Origin: Brevundimonas vesicularis
GTDB taxonomy: Bacteria > Pseudomonadota > Alphaproteobacteria > Caulobacterales > Caulobacteraceae
NCBI RefSeq assembly: GCF_027886425.1
Contig: NZ_CP115671.1
Span: 1,488,001 to 1,552,000, forward strand
DNA length: 64,000 nucleotides
Reading direction: 5' to 3'
Positions 11,633 to 19,240 of the stretch are shown here, piece by piece. The notes under the pieces were generated by a model, which was not told the origin of the DNA, made no database searches, and worked only from the letters and a program-made list of their open reading frames with translations. The first letter of the stretch is position 1; each line of letters opens with the position of its first letter. A program made the position numbers and the translations under genes.

Positions 11633-11767
11633 ATGCGACGCGCCATTCGACTGGGTATCTTCATCGGCACCGTGCTGGGCATGAGCGCCTGTGCGACCCA
11701 GTACGACGCCAATGGTCGGCCGGTTTCGGGCGCTTACGGCTCGGTCGAAGCCGGGCGGACGGGCTGA
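11633..11767 (+). CDS. small lipoprotein of 44 residues, function unknown
   Basis: This short open frame begins MRRAIRLGIFIGTVLGMSAC. It therefore has a basic N-terminus, a hydrophobic stretch and a lipobox (GMSAC, Cys20). The mature part would be only 25 residues, starting CATQYDANGRPVSGAYGSVE. It sits between the aspS terminator and the CorC-type gene on the same strand, with 95 bp before the next start. The signal-peptide layout is good evidence that it is real, but the short length and lack of a recognised family keep confidence moderate. Entericidin-like or other cell-envelope mini-lipoproteins are a comparable size class; no relationship is claimed. Confidence 0.55.
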   Translation: MRRAIRLGIFIGTVLGMSACATQYDANGRPVSGAYGSVEAGRTG

Positions 11768-11862
11768 GCGCAAAGGAAAACGTGGCGCTGGTCGCGATCC
11801 TGCCCTAATGTAGCGCTGCGGACGCCGTCTGTCGCGCCGCGTCGGTCCCCAAAACCCCCTAG

Positions 11863-13197
11863 ATGTTACTCATCGCTATTGCTGTCGTTCTGCTCCTGGT
11901 GGTGCTCAACGGCTTGTTCGCCATGACTGAATTGGCGGTCGTCTCCTCGCGGAAATCCAAGCTGCAGGCGAGGGCGGAACGGGGCGACCGGGGGGCCAGG
12001 GCGGCGCTGAAGCTGTCGGAAGAACCGACTCAGTTCCTGTCCGCGGTTCAGGTGGGCATCACCCTGATCGGCATTCTGGCGGGCGCCTATGGTCAGGCGA
12101 CCATCGCGGGCGAACTGGATCGCATTCTGGAAGTCGCCTTCCCGGCGCTGGCTCAATATACCGAATTCTTCGCCACGGCCCTAGTGGTCGTGTGCATCAC
12201 CTATGTCTCGCTGATCATTGGCGAACTGGTGCCCAAGCGCCTTGCGCTGATCTTCCCCGAGACGGTGGCGTCGAAGATGGCCGGGCCGATCTCCAAGCTG
12301 GCGATCGTGTTGAAGCCGTTCGTCCTGCTGCTGACCGCCTCCACCTCGGGCATCCTCAAGCTGTTGGGCGTCAAGGATCGCGATGGCTCGGACGTGACCC
12401 AGGAAGAGGTGGCGACCATCCTGGCCGAAGGCACCTCGGCTGGCCTGATCGAGCCCGAAGAGCAGGTGATGATCGAGGAAATCCTGCGCCTGGGCGACCG
12501 TCCGGTGCGGGTGGCCATGACGCCGCGCCACGACGTGTTCTGGATCGCCCTGGACGACCCCGAAGAGATGCTGCGCGAAGAGATTCGCACCTGCCCCTAT
12601 TCGCGGATCGTGGTGGCGCGCGAGAGCGACGTCGATAATCCGCTGGGCGTGGTTCACAAGAAGGATCTGCTGGACAGTCTGCTGACCAACGGCAAGTTCG
12701 ACATCGAACCGCTGGTCGCCGAACCGGCTTTCATTCCCCAATCGACCTCGGTGTTGAAGGCGCTGGAGATCCTGAAGGGCTCGCGAGTCCACATGGCCTT
12801 CATCGTCGATGAGTACGGCGCCTTCGAAGGCGTGGTGACGGCGACCGACATTCTGGAAATGATCGCCGGCGACTTCAATGAAGGCCATGACGAAGAGCAG
12901 GCCTGGATCCATCAGCGCGCCGACGGCAGCTGGCTTGTCGATGGTCAGACGGACCTGGACGAACTGGCTGACAAGCTGGGCGAGGACTTTGGCGAGCATG
13001 AAGGCTTCCACACCGTCGCCGGCCTGATTCTGCACCAGATCTCGCGCGTCCCGGACGAGGGCGAAGTGCTGCAGGTCGGCCGATTCGAGGTCGAGGTCGT
13101 GGATATGGACGACCGCCGCATCGACAAGCTGATCTTCAAGGAACTGGTGAAGGCCGAGGACGAGCGCGACGCCATCGCCGCGCATCTGGAAGACTGA
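11863..13197 (+). CDS. CNNM/CorC-type membrane protein (DUF21-CBS-CorC)
   Basis: This is a 444-residue inner-membrane protein of the hemolysin-C/CorC family. An N-terminal DUF21 domain with three or four membrane helices (MLLIAIAVVLLLVVLNGLFAMTELAVVSSRKSKLQ) is followed by a pair of CBS domains (about 205-330, including MTPRHDVFWIALDD and TDILEMIAGDF). A C-terminal CorC/HlyC transporter-associated domain begins near residue 350 (DGSWLVDGQTDLDELADKLG). Family members are linked to Mg2+ and Co2+ export or homeostasis; a haemolytic role is not implied. It is followed by tRNA-Trp. Confidence 0.9.
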   Translation: MLLIAIAVVLLLVVLNGLFAMTELAVVSSRKSKLQARAERGDRGARAALKLSEEPTQFLSAVQVGITLIGILAGAYGQATIAGELDRILEVAFPALAQYTEFFATALVVVCITYVSLIIGELVPKRLALIFPETVASKMAGPISKLAIVLKPFVLLLTASTSGILKLLGVKDRDGSDVTQEEVATILAEGTSAGLIEPEEQVMIEEILRLGDRPVRVAMTPRHDVFWIALDDPEEMLREEIRTCPYSRIVVARESDVDNPLGVVHKKDLLDSLLTNGKFDIEPLVAEPAFIPQSTSVLKALEILKGSRVHMAFIVDEYGAFEGVVTATDILEMIAGDFNEGHDEEQAWIHQRADGSWLVDGQTDLDELADKLGEDFGEHEGFHTVAGLILHQISRVPDEGEVLQVGRFEVEVVDMDDRRIDKLIFKELVKAEDERDAIAAHLED

Positions 13198-13217
13198 TCG
13201 CAAGTGTCACATCGCCC

Positions 13218-13246
13218 TTGAAATGGCGGGCGGTGTCGGGCATACG
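13218..13246 (+). promoter_or_regulatory. candidate promoter of tRNA-Trp / secE-nusG
   Basis: TTGAAA (13218-13223) is separated by 17 bp from CATACG (13241-13246), a reasonable alphaproteobacterial housekeeping promoter. Transcription would begin about 40 bp before the tRNA. No other good promoter is seen in the short gap after the upstream gene. Confidence 0.45.
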
Positions 13247-13293
13247 CCCCCCTCTGGCGAACGCACGGACCTTTCGGGTTTGCGCGGTTGTCT

Positions 13294-13369
13294 AGGAGTT
13301 TAGCTCAGCTGGTAGAGCACCGGTCTCCAAAACCGGGGGTCGTGGGTTCGAGTCCCCCAACTCCTGCCA
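13294..13369 (+). tRNA. tRNA-Trp (CCA anticodon)
   Basis: This is a complete 76-nt cloverleaf. The acceptor arms AGGAGTT and AACTCCT pair fully. The D-arm is GCTC-AGCTGGTA-GAGC, and the anticodon stem CCGGT/ACCGG encloses loop CTCCAAA with anticodon CCA. The T-arm contains GGGTTCGAGTCCC. Discriminator G and an encoded CCA end are present. The tRNA-Trp-secE-nusG order is common in proteobacteria, and it probably shares a transcript with secE, 70 bp downstream. Confidence 0.97.
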
Positions 13370-13439
13370 ATCCCCCCTGTCGCTTCCGGATGGGACTTCC
13401 CATCTGGGGCGACAGGAACAATTGTGTGAAGAGCAACTG

Positions 13440-13754
13440 ATGGCCAAGGCCAAAACTCCCGGCAAGCGGCCTCAAGGCAGCGCGAAGCCCCAGATGGGCG
13501 CCAAGCCTCAGGCGGCCGGCGCCGCCGCCATCACGGTCGATTCGCCCGAGCCCAAGAAGCCCCGCACCAGCCCCGGCCAGTTTCTGAGCCAGGTGCGCGC
13601 CGAAGGCCGCAAGATCGTCTGGCCCAGCCGCAAGGAGACCTGGATCACCTCGGTGATGGTCTTCATCATGGTCATCATCGCCTCGATCTTCTTCTGGATC
13701 GTGGACACTGGCCTGGGCTACGCCTTCCGCTACATCATCGCTCTCGGATCCTGA
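13440..13754 (+). CDS. secE: preprotein translocase subunit SecE
   Basis: This 104-residue protein has a soluble Ala/Pro/Lys-rich N-terminus of about 45 residues. The conserved amphipathic segment FLSQVRAEGRKIVWPSRKET follows, then a single membrane helix (VMVFIMVIIASIFFWIVDTG). SecE clamps SecY in the inner membrane. The ATG at 13440 gives MAKAKTPGKR and was preferred over the short upstream frame. The long N-terminal tail is typical of alphaproteobacterial SecE. The gene lies between tRNA-Trp and nusG. Confidence 0.95.
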   Translation: MAKAKTPGKRPQGSAKPQMGAKPQAAGAAAITVDSPEPKKPRTSPGQFLSQVRAEGRKIVWPSRKETWITSVMVFIMVIIASIFFWIVDTGLGYAFRYIIALGS

Positions 13755-13767
13755 GAAAGACGCGCCC

Positions 13768-14343
13768 ATGACCGATGCAGCGCCCGCAAAGCCCGCCAAT
13801 CCGCGCCACAAGTGGTACATCGTCAACGCCTACTCGAACTTCGAGAAGAAGGTCGCCGAGCAGCTGCGTGATCAGGCCAAGCAACAGGGCCTGGAAGACG
13901 CCTTCTCCGAAATCCTGGTTCCGACCGAGGACGTCGTCGAGATCCGTCGCGGCCGCAAGGTGAACTCGGAACGCAAGTTCTTCCCCGGCTATGTGCTGGT
14001 GAAGATGGAAATGACCGACCAGGCCTATCACCTGGTCAAGAACACGCCGAAGGTCACGGGCTTCCTGGGCGCCGCGGGCGGCACCAAGCCCCTGCCGGTT
14101 TCCGAGCGTGAAGTTCAGAACATCATCGGCGCCGTGGAAGAGGGCGTCGAACGTCCCAAGCCCACCATCCGCTTCGACATCGGCGAGAAGGTCAAGGTCA
14201 TCGACGGCCCGTTCGCCAGCTTCGACGGTTCGGTCGAGAGCGTGGACGAAGAACACGCCCGCCTGCGCGTCGCCGTGTCCATCTTCGGCCGCGCCACGCC
14301 GGTCGAACTGGAATATGCCCAGGTGGAGAAGGTCGCGGGCTGA
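13768..14343 (+). CDS. nusG: transcription termination/antitermination factor NusG
   Basis: This 191-residue protein has an N-terminal NGN domain that binds the RNA polymerase clamp (KWYIVNAYSNFEKKVAEQL; FFPGYVLVKMEMTDQAYHLVKNTPKVTGFLG). It also has a C-terminal KOW domain (IGEKVKVIDGPFASFDGSVESV), which contacts Rho or S10. It follows secE by 13 bp, so the two form an operon. A terminator hairpin lies 24 bp downstream. Confidence 0.97.
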   Translation: MTDAAPAKPANPRHKWYIVNAYSNFEKKVAEQLRDQAKQQGLEDAFSEILVPTEDVVEIRRGRKVNSERKFFPGYVLVKMEMTDQAYHLVKNTPKVTGFLGAAGGTKPLPVSEREVQNIIGAVEEGVERPKPTIRFDIGEKVKVIDGPFASFDGSVESVDEEHARLRVAVSIFGRATPVELEYAQVEKVAG

Positions 14344-14367
14344 GGCTCACGCCCCGGTCGAGATTTC

Positions 14368-14398
14368 AAGCCGCGTCCGAAAGGGCGCGGCTTTTTCG
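14368..14398 (+). terminator. intrinsic terminator after nusG
   Basis: AAGCCGCG and CGCGGCTT arms around a GAAA-type loop are followed directly by a T-run (14392-14396). It closes the tRNA-Trp-secE-nusG unit and separates it from rplK. Confidence 0.8.
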
Positions 14399-14497
14399 TT
14401 TCTGCGGCGAGGGCGGGGCGGTGCGTTGCCTTTCCATCCCCCCTCTGTTACACGCGCGCCTTCGCTCGGCGGGCCTTCGGTTCGTGGAGCGTCAAAT

Positions 14498-14553
14498 CCG
14501 TGGGAGGCAGCCATGCCGCACCACGGCTCACCGGTCCCGGATCACGTCCGGGA
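14498..14553 (+). promoter_or_regulatory. rplK-rplA leader, candidate ribosomal protein L1 operator
   Basis: CCGTGG (14498-14503) pairs with CCACGG (14521-14526) around GGC-agccat-GCC. This stem carries GTGGGAGGC at 14500-14508. The same string occurs in the L1-binding stalk of bacterial 23S rRNA, and L1 is known to repress its own L11-L1 operon by binding an mRNA mimic. A second hairpin, TCCCGGA-tcacg-TCCGGGA (14535-14553), lies just before the rplK ribosome-binding site (AGGAGAG). The structure is read from the sequence; its regulatory role is inferred. Confidence 0.6.
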
Positions 14554-14572
14554 TCATTCATAGGAGAGACCA

Positions 14573-15004
14573 ATGGCCAAGAAGATTCTCGGCTATATCA
14601 AGCTGCAAGTGCCGGCCGGTTCGGCTACGCCTTCGCCCCCGATCGGCCCGGCTCTGGGTCAGCGCGGCGTGAACATCATGGGCTTCTGCAAGGAGTTCAA
14701 CGCACGCACCGAGAAGGAAGCCAAGGGCACCCCGCTTCCGACTGTGATCACCGTCTATCAGGACAAGTCGTTCACCTTCATCACCAAGACGCCGCCGGCG
14801 ACCTGGTACCTGAAGCAGGCCACGGGCCTGAAGTCGGGTTCGAAGCTGGTCGGCCGTGAAGTCGCCGGCAAGATCACGCAGGCGCAACTGCGCGAGATCG
14901 CCGAAAAGAAGATGAAGGATCTGAACGCCAACGACCTCGACGCGGCGGCCAAGATCATCGAAGGCTCCGCCCGCGCGATGGGCCTCGAAGTGGTGGAGGG
15001 CTAA
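14573..15004 (+). CDS. rplK: 50S ribosomal protein L11
   Basis: This 143-residue protein forms the GTPase-associated centre with 23S rRNA and helps factor binding. The N-terminal domain has LQVPAGSATPSPPIGPALGQRGVNIMGFCKEFNART, with the Pro-rich helix contacted by thiopeptide antibiotics. The C-terminal RNA-binding domain has GREVAGKITQAQLREIAEKK. The length matches the family. It has a clear AGGAGAG ribosome-binding site and is 3 bp from rplA, so the pair is one operon. Confidence 0.98.
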   Translation: MAKKILGYIKLQVPAGSATPSPPIGPALGQRGVNIMGFCKEFNARTEKEAKGTPLPTVITVYQDKSFTFITKTPPATWYLKQATGLKSGSKLVGREVAGKITQAQLREIAEKKMKDLNANDLDAAAKIIEGSARAMGLEVVEG

Positions 15005-15007
15005 ACC

Positions 15008-15697
15008 ATGGCCAAGCAAACCAAGGCCTTCAAGGCCCGCACCGGCGTGACCCAGGACCTGCTGCCGTTCTCCGACGCCATCAAGCTGGCCAAGGAAAAC
15101 GCCAAGGCCAAGTTCGACGAGTCGCTGGAAATCTCGGTCAACCTGGGCGTCGACCCGCGTCACGCCGACCAACAGGTCCGTGGCGTCGTCAACCTGCCGT
15201 CGGGCACCGGCCGTGACGTTCGCGTCGCCGTCTTCGCCAAGGACGCCAAGGCCGCCGAAGCCACCGCAGCCGGCGCCGAACACGTCGGCGCCGAAGATCT
15301 GTACGAAAAGATCGCCGGCGGCTTCATGGAGTTCGACCGCGTGATCGCGTCGCCGGACATGATGGCCCTGGTCGGCCGTCTGGGTAAGGTGCTGGGCCCG
15401 CGCGGCCTGATGCCGAACCCCAAGGTCGGCACCGTGACCCCGAACGTGGCCCAGGCCGTCAAGGACGCCAAGGGCGGCGCCGTGGAGTTCCGCGTCGAGA
15501 AGGCGGGCATCGTCCACGCCGGCATCGGCAAGGTCTCGTTCACCCAGGACGCCCTGGAAGCCAACGTGAAGGCCATCGTGGACGCCCTGGTGCGTTCCAA
15601 GCCGTCGGGCGCCAAGGGCACCTATGTGAAGCGCATCAGCCTGTCCTCGACGATGGGCCCGGGCTTCAAGGTCGACCCGGCCTCGCTGGGCGCCTAA
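15008..15697 (+). CDS. rplA: 50S ribosomal protein L1
   Basis: This 229-residue protein forms the mobile L1 stalk that handles deacylated tRNA at the E site. It is also the expected autorepressor of this operon. Recognisable segments are SLEISVNLGVDPRHADQQVRG, GTGRDVRVAVFAKD, GRLGKVLGPRGLMPNPKVGTVT and KGTYVKRISLSSTMGPGFKVD. The length is normal. A strong terminator follows 24 bp after the stop, so rplKA is cut off from rplJL, which lie 3.85 kb downstream. Confidence 0.98.
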   Translation: MAKQTKAFKARTGVTQDLLPFSDAIKLAKENAKAKFDESLEISVNLGVDPRHADQQVRGVVNLPSGTGRDVRVAVFAKDAKAAEATAAGAEHVGAEDLYEKIAGGFMEFDRVIASPDMMALVGRLGKVLGPRGLMPNPKVGTVTPNVAQAVKDAKGGAVEFRVEKAGIVHAGIGKVSFTQDALEANVKAIVDALVRSKPSGAKGTYVKRISLSSTMGPGFKVDPASLGA

Positions 15698-15721
15698 GTC
15701 GAAAGACAAGCCACACCGAAG

Positions 15722-15751
15722 AACGGCGGGGAGCGATCCCCGCCGTTTTTT
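15722..15751. terminator. intrinsic terminator after rplA
   Basis: A perfect 10-bp stem AACGGCGGGG/CCCCGCCGTT (15722-15731 with 15738-15747) is followed by TTTT. The A residues at its start are too few to make it strong for the convergent gene on the other side. Confidence 0.9.
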
Positions 15752-15761
15752 CTTGCCCGGA

Positions 15762-16370
15762 TCAGTAGGCGGCGGTGAAGCGGGCGCGGCTGTGCTTGGG
15801 GTTCTCCAGTTCATCGACCATGGCGATGGCGTAGTCGGAGAAGCCGATCTTGCTGTCGCCGTTGGCGTCCACGACCAGTTGGTCGGTCCCGGTGCGATAG
15901 CGGCCCAGGCGCGGCGTTTCCTCGATCAGGGCGGCGGGGGAGAAGAAGGTCCAGTCGATGTCCGTTTCCTGACGCAGGTCGTCTAGGAAGGTCAGCCCGC
16001 CCTTGGCGATGGGCTTCCATTCCGCCGGGAACTGCGGCGTGTCGAACAGCAGGACGCCGGGCGCGACCTCCAGGCTGGCGGCGCCGCCGGTGACGAGCAG
16101 GCGCGGGACGCCGGCGGTCTTCAGCGCGCCAAGGATCGTCGCGGCGGGAATATCGAAATGCAGGGCGCTGATGACCGCGTCCGAACCCTGGATCAGGTCG
16201 GCGAGGGCGGCGGCGTCCGAGGCGTCGCCGGCGACAGGCGTGACGCCGGTGGCGCTCGGGATCGCTTCCGGCTTGCGGGCGATGGCGGTGACCGTGTGAC
16301 CGCGCGCGGCCAGTTCCTTGGTGATTTCCGAGCCGGCGCGACCGCTGGCGCCGAGAACTGCGACTTTCAT
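15762..16370 (-). CDS. NAD(P)-binding atypical SDR reductase
   Basis: This 202-residue Rossmann protein begins MKVAVLGASGRAGSEITKELAARGH, with the dinucleotide loop GASGRAG. It continues like the NmrA/YwnB group of NAD(P)H-binding sensors or reductases (IARKPEAIP, GDASDAAALADLIQGSDAVISAL, RLLVTGGAASLEV). There is no classical YxxxK catalytic pair visible, which fits that group. It is divergent from an HxlR regulator 53 bp away, a common pairing in which the regulator senses a reactive compound and controls the reductase. The ATG at 16370 is the one that starts the Rossmann strand. Confidence 0.8.
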   Translation of the reverse strand: MKVAVLGASGRAGSEITKELAARGHTVTAIARKPEAIPSATGVTPVAGDASDAAALADLIQGSDAVISALHFDIPAATILGALKTAGVPRLLVTGGAASLEVAPGVLLFDTPQFPAEWKPIAKGGLTFLDDLRQETDIDWTFFSPAALIEETPRLGRYRTGTDQLVVDANGDSKIGFSDYAIAMVDELENPKHSRARFTAAY

Positions 16371-16384
16371 GGAAGGCTCCTTCG

Positions 16385-16401
16385 GGTATCCAATGGATAC
16401 C
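16385..16401. promoter_or_regulatory. candidate operator between HxlR gene and reductase gene
   Basis: This is a perfect inverted repeat, GGTATCC-aat-GGATACC, in the 53-bp gap between two divergent genes. HxlR-type regulators bind short inverted repeats near their own promoters, so it is a likely binding site for the adjacent regulator. That assignment is inferred. Confidence 0.5.
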
Positions 16402-16423
16402 AGGTGCGATATGGGATGCGCCC

Positions 16424-16840
16424 ATGCAAGACGGCACCTCTCAGACACCTGGTCACCTTCACGAAACCTGGCTGCGCGGCGATGTGTTCGCGGCGAACTG
16501 TCCGACGCGGCAACTGCTGGACCGCATCGCCGACAAGTGGAGCACTCTGATCCTGATCGTGCTTGGAGAGGGGCCGATCCGGTTCAATGCCCTGAAGCAG
16601 CGGGTTGATGGGGTATCGCAGAAGATGCTGAGCCAGACGCTGAAATCGCTGGAGCGCGACGGGCTGGTGTCACGCTCCGTCGTAGCCACCGTGCCGGTAT
16701 CGGTGACCTATGCGGTCACGCCGCTGGGCCGAACACTGATAGCGGCGATGCAATCGATCATCGACTGGGCCGAGACCCGGATGCCGGAAGTCGCGGCCGC
16801 GCAAATGGCCTATGACCAGCGATCCCCCGACGCCCACTGA
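16424..16840 (+). CDS. HxlR-family transcriptional regulator
   Basis: This 138-residue winged-helix protein has the family signature. CPTRQLLDRIADKWSTLILIVLGEGPIRFNALKQRVDGVSQKMLSQTLKSLERDGLVSR spans about residues 26-84, with the redox-sensitive Cys26 position before the first helix. YAVTPLGRTLIAAM follows. HxlR proteins are dimeric and respond to aldehydes or electrophiles in the studied cases. It is divergent from the reductase gene and probably controls both genes through the repeat at 16385. The start at 16424 is the first ATG in frame; a later start is possible because the first 20 residues are not conserved in the family. Confidence 0.88.
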   Translation: MQDGTSQTPGHLHETWLRGDVFAANCPTRQLLDRIADKWSTLILIVLGEGPIRFNALKQRVDGVSQKMLSQTLKSLERDGLVSRSVVATVPVSVTYAVTPLGRTLIAAMQSIIDWAETRMPEVAAAQMAYDQRSPDAH

Positions 16841-16909
16841 CTTTTTTATCGCGTGCGGCGAACGGCCACGCTCGGCCCGCGTTCCTGTCGCGACCTTGAA
16901 GGGGGCGAT

Positions 16910-17992
16910 ATGTTCGGACTGGGAAAACTGATGGGCGACAAGCCTGGTTTGGGCGGCCACGACCCGTGGAAGGGGCGCCTCGCGTTCGGCGCCATCGTGC
17001 TGGTGGCGGCCTATTTCGCGGTTCAGTTGATCGTGACCTTGCAGACGCTGTGGCTGCTGATCTTCGGGGCCATCGTGGTGTCGGTGATCCTGCGCGCCCT
17101 GGCCGATCCCATCGTGCGCTGGCTGAAGGCGCCGGATCCGCTGGCCGTCTTCCTGTCGCTGCTGATCGTGATCGCGGTGCTGGCAGGCGTGCTGACCCTG
17201 TTCGGAACCCAGATCGCCGAACAGGTCGTGGCCCTGTCGGCCGTGGTGCCGCAAGGGTGGGAGCAGGTCCAGTCGTGGATCCAAGCCCAACCCTATGCCG
17301 CGCAGCTGTTGGAACAGCTGCAGGGGCTAGGCGGCCGCGCCGGTCAGGCGTTGCAGGTCGCGCAGAAGTTCGCCCTGGGTCTCGCATCGGGCGTCACCAC
17401 CCTGGTTCTGGTTGTGGTCGCGGGGGTCTTTCTGGCGATCGAACCTGCCAAGTCGCGCGAGGGGCTTCTGTCCATGCTGCCCATGGATCGCCGCCCGCGA
17501 ATGCGCGAAGTGCTAAACAGCTGCGGCAAGGCGCTGAAGGGCTGGCTGAAGGCTCAGCTGTTCTCGATGGTTCTGGTCGGGACGCTGACAGGGGTCGGTT
17601 TGGCCATCATCGGCGTGCCGTCGGCGCTGGGGCTGGGTCTGTTGACGGGATTGGCGCAGTTCGTGCCGATCGTGGGGCCCATCGTCTCGACCGTGCCGGC
17701 TGTGCTGGTCGGCGCCACGCAAGGATGGCAGACGGCCCTGATGACGCTGGCGCTGTATGTCGTTGTGTCCCAGCTGGAGAGCAACTTCATCACGCCGATG
17801 GTGCAGAAGAACGTGGCCAATCTGCCCGTCGTTCTGGGCATCTTCGCCGTGGTGGGCATCGGCACCCTGTTCGGGCCGCTGGGCGTGCTGTTCGCCACGC
17901 CGCTGGCGCTGGTGCTGCACACCCTGATCACCATGCTGTATCGTCAGGACGCGCTGGGCGATCCCAAGGCCAAGGCGCCCGGCGAGAAATAA
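16910..17992 (+). CDS. AI-2E/PerM-family membrane protein
   Basis: This 360-residue protein has about eight hydrophobic segments. The first is IVLVAAYFAVQLIVTL, followed by LWLLIFGAIVVSVILRAL and LLIVIAVLAGVLTLFG. The last pairs contain LGLGLLTGLAQFVPIVGPIVSTVPAVLVG and IFAVVGIGTLFGPLGVLFATPLALVLHTLI. The PxxGP and TPL motifs near the C-terminus are characteristic of the AI-2E transporter family (permease PerM). Substrates vary between members, so no transport function is assigned. The ATG at 16910 is chosen because it follows GAAGGGGG as a ribosome-binding site. Confidence 0.85.
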   Translation: MFGLGKLMGDKPGLGGHDPWKGRLAFGAIVLVAAYFAVQLIVTLQTLWLLIFGAIVVSVILRALADPIVRWLKAPDPLAVFLSLLIVIAVLAGVLTLFGTQIAEQVVALSAVVPQGWEQVQSWIQAQPYAAQLLEQLQGLGGRAGQALQVAQKFALGLASGVTTLVLVVVAGVFLAIEPAKSREGLLSMLPMDRRPRMREVLNSCGKALKGWLKAQLFSMVLVGTLTGVGLAIIGVPSALGLGLLTGLAQFVPIVGPIVSTVPAVLVGATQGWQTALMTLALYVVVSQLESNFITPMVQKNVANLPVVLGIFAVVGIGTLFGPLGVLFATPLALVLHTLITMLYRQDALGDPKAKAPGEK

Positions 17993-18145
17993 ATGGGACC
18001 GTCCGTGGTCTGACAACTTGACGCAGGCGTCGCGATCCCGTTTCGAGGGCGGCCGCGACCGGCAGACCTGGAACCAGACGTGAAGATTGGGCGAGCGCCA
18101 GCACGAATCGTCAGGACCGCCCACGCGATGGGCGAGGGCTGAGGC

Positions 18146-18598
18146 GTGGCCCAGGCCCGGTCCAAACGCACCACCCGTTCCGAGACCCGGCAGGTTGCGG
18201 CCCTGCCGTGGCGGCTGGAGGACGGCGAACGTCGCATCCTGATGATCACCTCGCGCGAAACGCGGCGCTGGGTGATCCCCAAGGGCGGGCGGATGGTCGG
18301 CAAGAGCGATCCCGAGGCCGCCGCCCAAGAGGCGATGGAGGAGGCGGGGGTGAAGGGCGACATCGACACCCAGTCCATCGGCGTCTTCCGATACGTCAAG
18401 GGTCTGAAAGACGGCGGCGTGCGCCAGTGCGTGGTGTCGGTCTATCCGCTCGAAGTGCTGATCCAGATGGGCGCCTGGCCCGAAGCGCATCAGCGCGAGC
18501 GCCGCTGGATGAGCCTGAGCGAGGCGGCGGATCTGGTTCATGAGCCCGACCTGGCCGCGCTGATCCGCGACTTCGACGCCACGCCGCTGGAAGATTAA
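18146..18598 (+). CDS. Nudix hydrolase (DIPP-like), GTG start
   Basis: This is a 150-residue Nudix protein. The box reads WVIPKGGRMVGKSDPEAAAQEAMEEAGVKG, split here as PKGGRMVGKSDPEAAAQ and EAMEEAGVKG. The three glutamates of the metal site (EAMEE) are kept. The usual Arg before them is Gln, and the first box Glu is Lys. Such changes occur in diphosphoinositol-polyphosphate-phosphohydrolase-like members of alphaproteobacteria, so activity is likely but not assured. The start is GTG at 18146; no in-frame ATG lies nearby. It is followed by a secreted DUF2059 protein. Confidence 0.8.
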   Translation: MAQARSKRTTRSETRQVAALPWRLEDGERRILMITSRETRRWVIPKGGRMVGKSDPEAAAQEAMEEAGVKGDIDTQSIGVFRYVKGLKDGGVRQCVVSVYPLEVLIQMGAWPEAHQRERRWMSLSEAADLVHEPDLAALIRDFDATPLED

Positions 18599-18667
18599 GC
18601 AACCGTCGGTCGAATTCGACTGGCCTGCGGGCCTGAGCGTTCCGATAAGAGAGCGGGGGAGGCCATC

Positions 18668-19240
18668 ATGATCATCACACACAAATTGGCGCTGGCCGCG
18701 TCGTTGGGTCTGGCGCTGGGTCTGACGACGACAGGCGCGTATGCGCAGACGGCGGCTCGATCCGAAACTGTCGTTGTCACGCGCGTCGAGCCAGCGCCGC
18801 AGGATGCCGGCCTGGCGCGCCGCAGCGCCCTGGCGCGCGAACTGATCGACCTGTCCGTCGGCCCGAACTTCATGAAGGAGTTCGAGCGCTTCATGGTCAC
18901 GCAGATGGGTGAACTGGATAAAAAGGGCGGCGAAGAAGCGATTTGGGTGCGCACCAACATGCCGTCCATGGCAAGCAGAATGATCGAGCGGTTCATGGAT
19001 GACTTGGCCCCGATCTACGGTTCCGTCTTCACCGAAGAAGAACTCGTCGCTCAGATCGCATTTTATCGCACGGCTGTCGGGCGCTCTGTCGCAGCCAAGA
19101 CGATATCCTTGAGCATGGCCTCACAGGAGGTCGAGACCGCAGCGATGACGAACCTTCTGGAGGAGTTCGAGAGCAAATATTGCGCCCGGTTCGACTGCGG
19201 CGAGGGCGAGCAGACCGGCGCCAAGCCCAGTCGGCGTTAA
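18668..19240 (+). CDS. secreted DUF2059-domain protein
   Basis: This 190-residue protein has a signal peptide (MIITHKLALAASLGLALGLTTTGAYAQ). A helical domain of the DUF2059 type follows: ALARELIDLSVGPNFMKEFERFM, then an IYGSVFTEEELVAQIAFYRTAVGRSVAAKT segment, which is the most conserved part of the family. A C-terminal CARFDC pair could form a disulphide. It is predicted to be periplasmic; the function of the domain is unknown. The ATG at 18668 is preceded by GAGCGGGGGAGG. Confidence 0.8.
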   Translation: MIITHKLALAASLGLALGLTTTGAYAQTAARSETVVVTRVEPAPQDAGLARRSALARELIDLSVGPNFMKEFERFMVTQMGELDKKGGEEAIWVRTNMPSMASRMIERFMDDLAPIYGSVFTEEELVAQIAFYRTAVGRSVAAKTISLSMASQEVETAAMTNLLEEFESKYCARFDCGEGEQTGAKPSRR

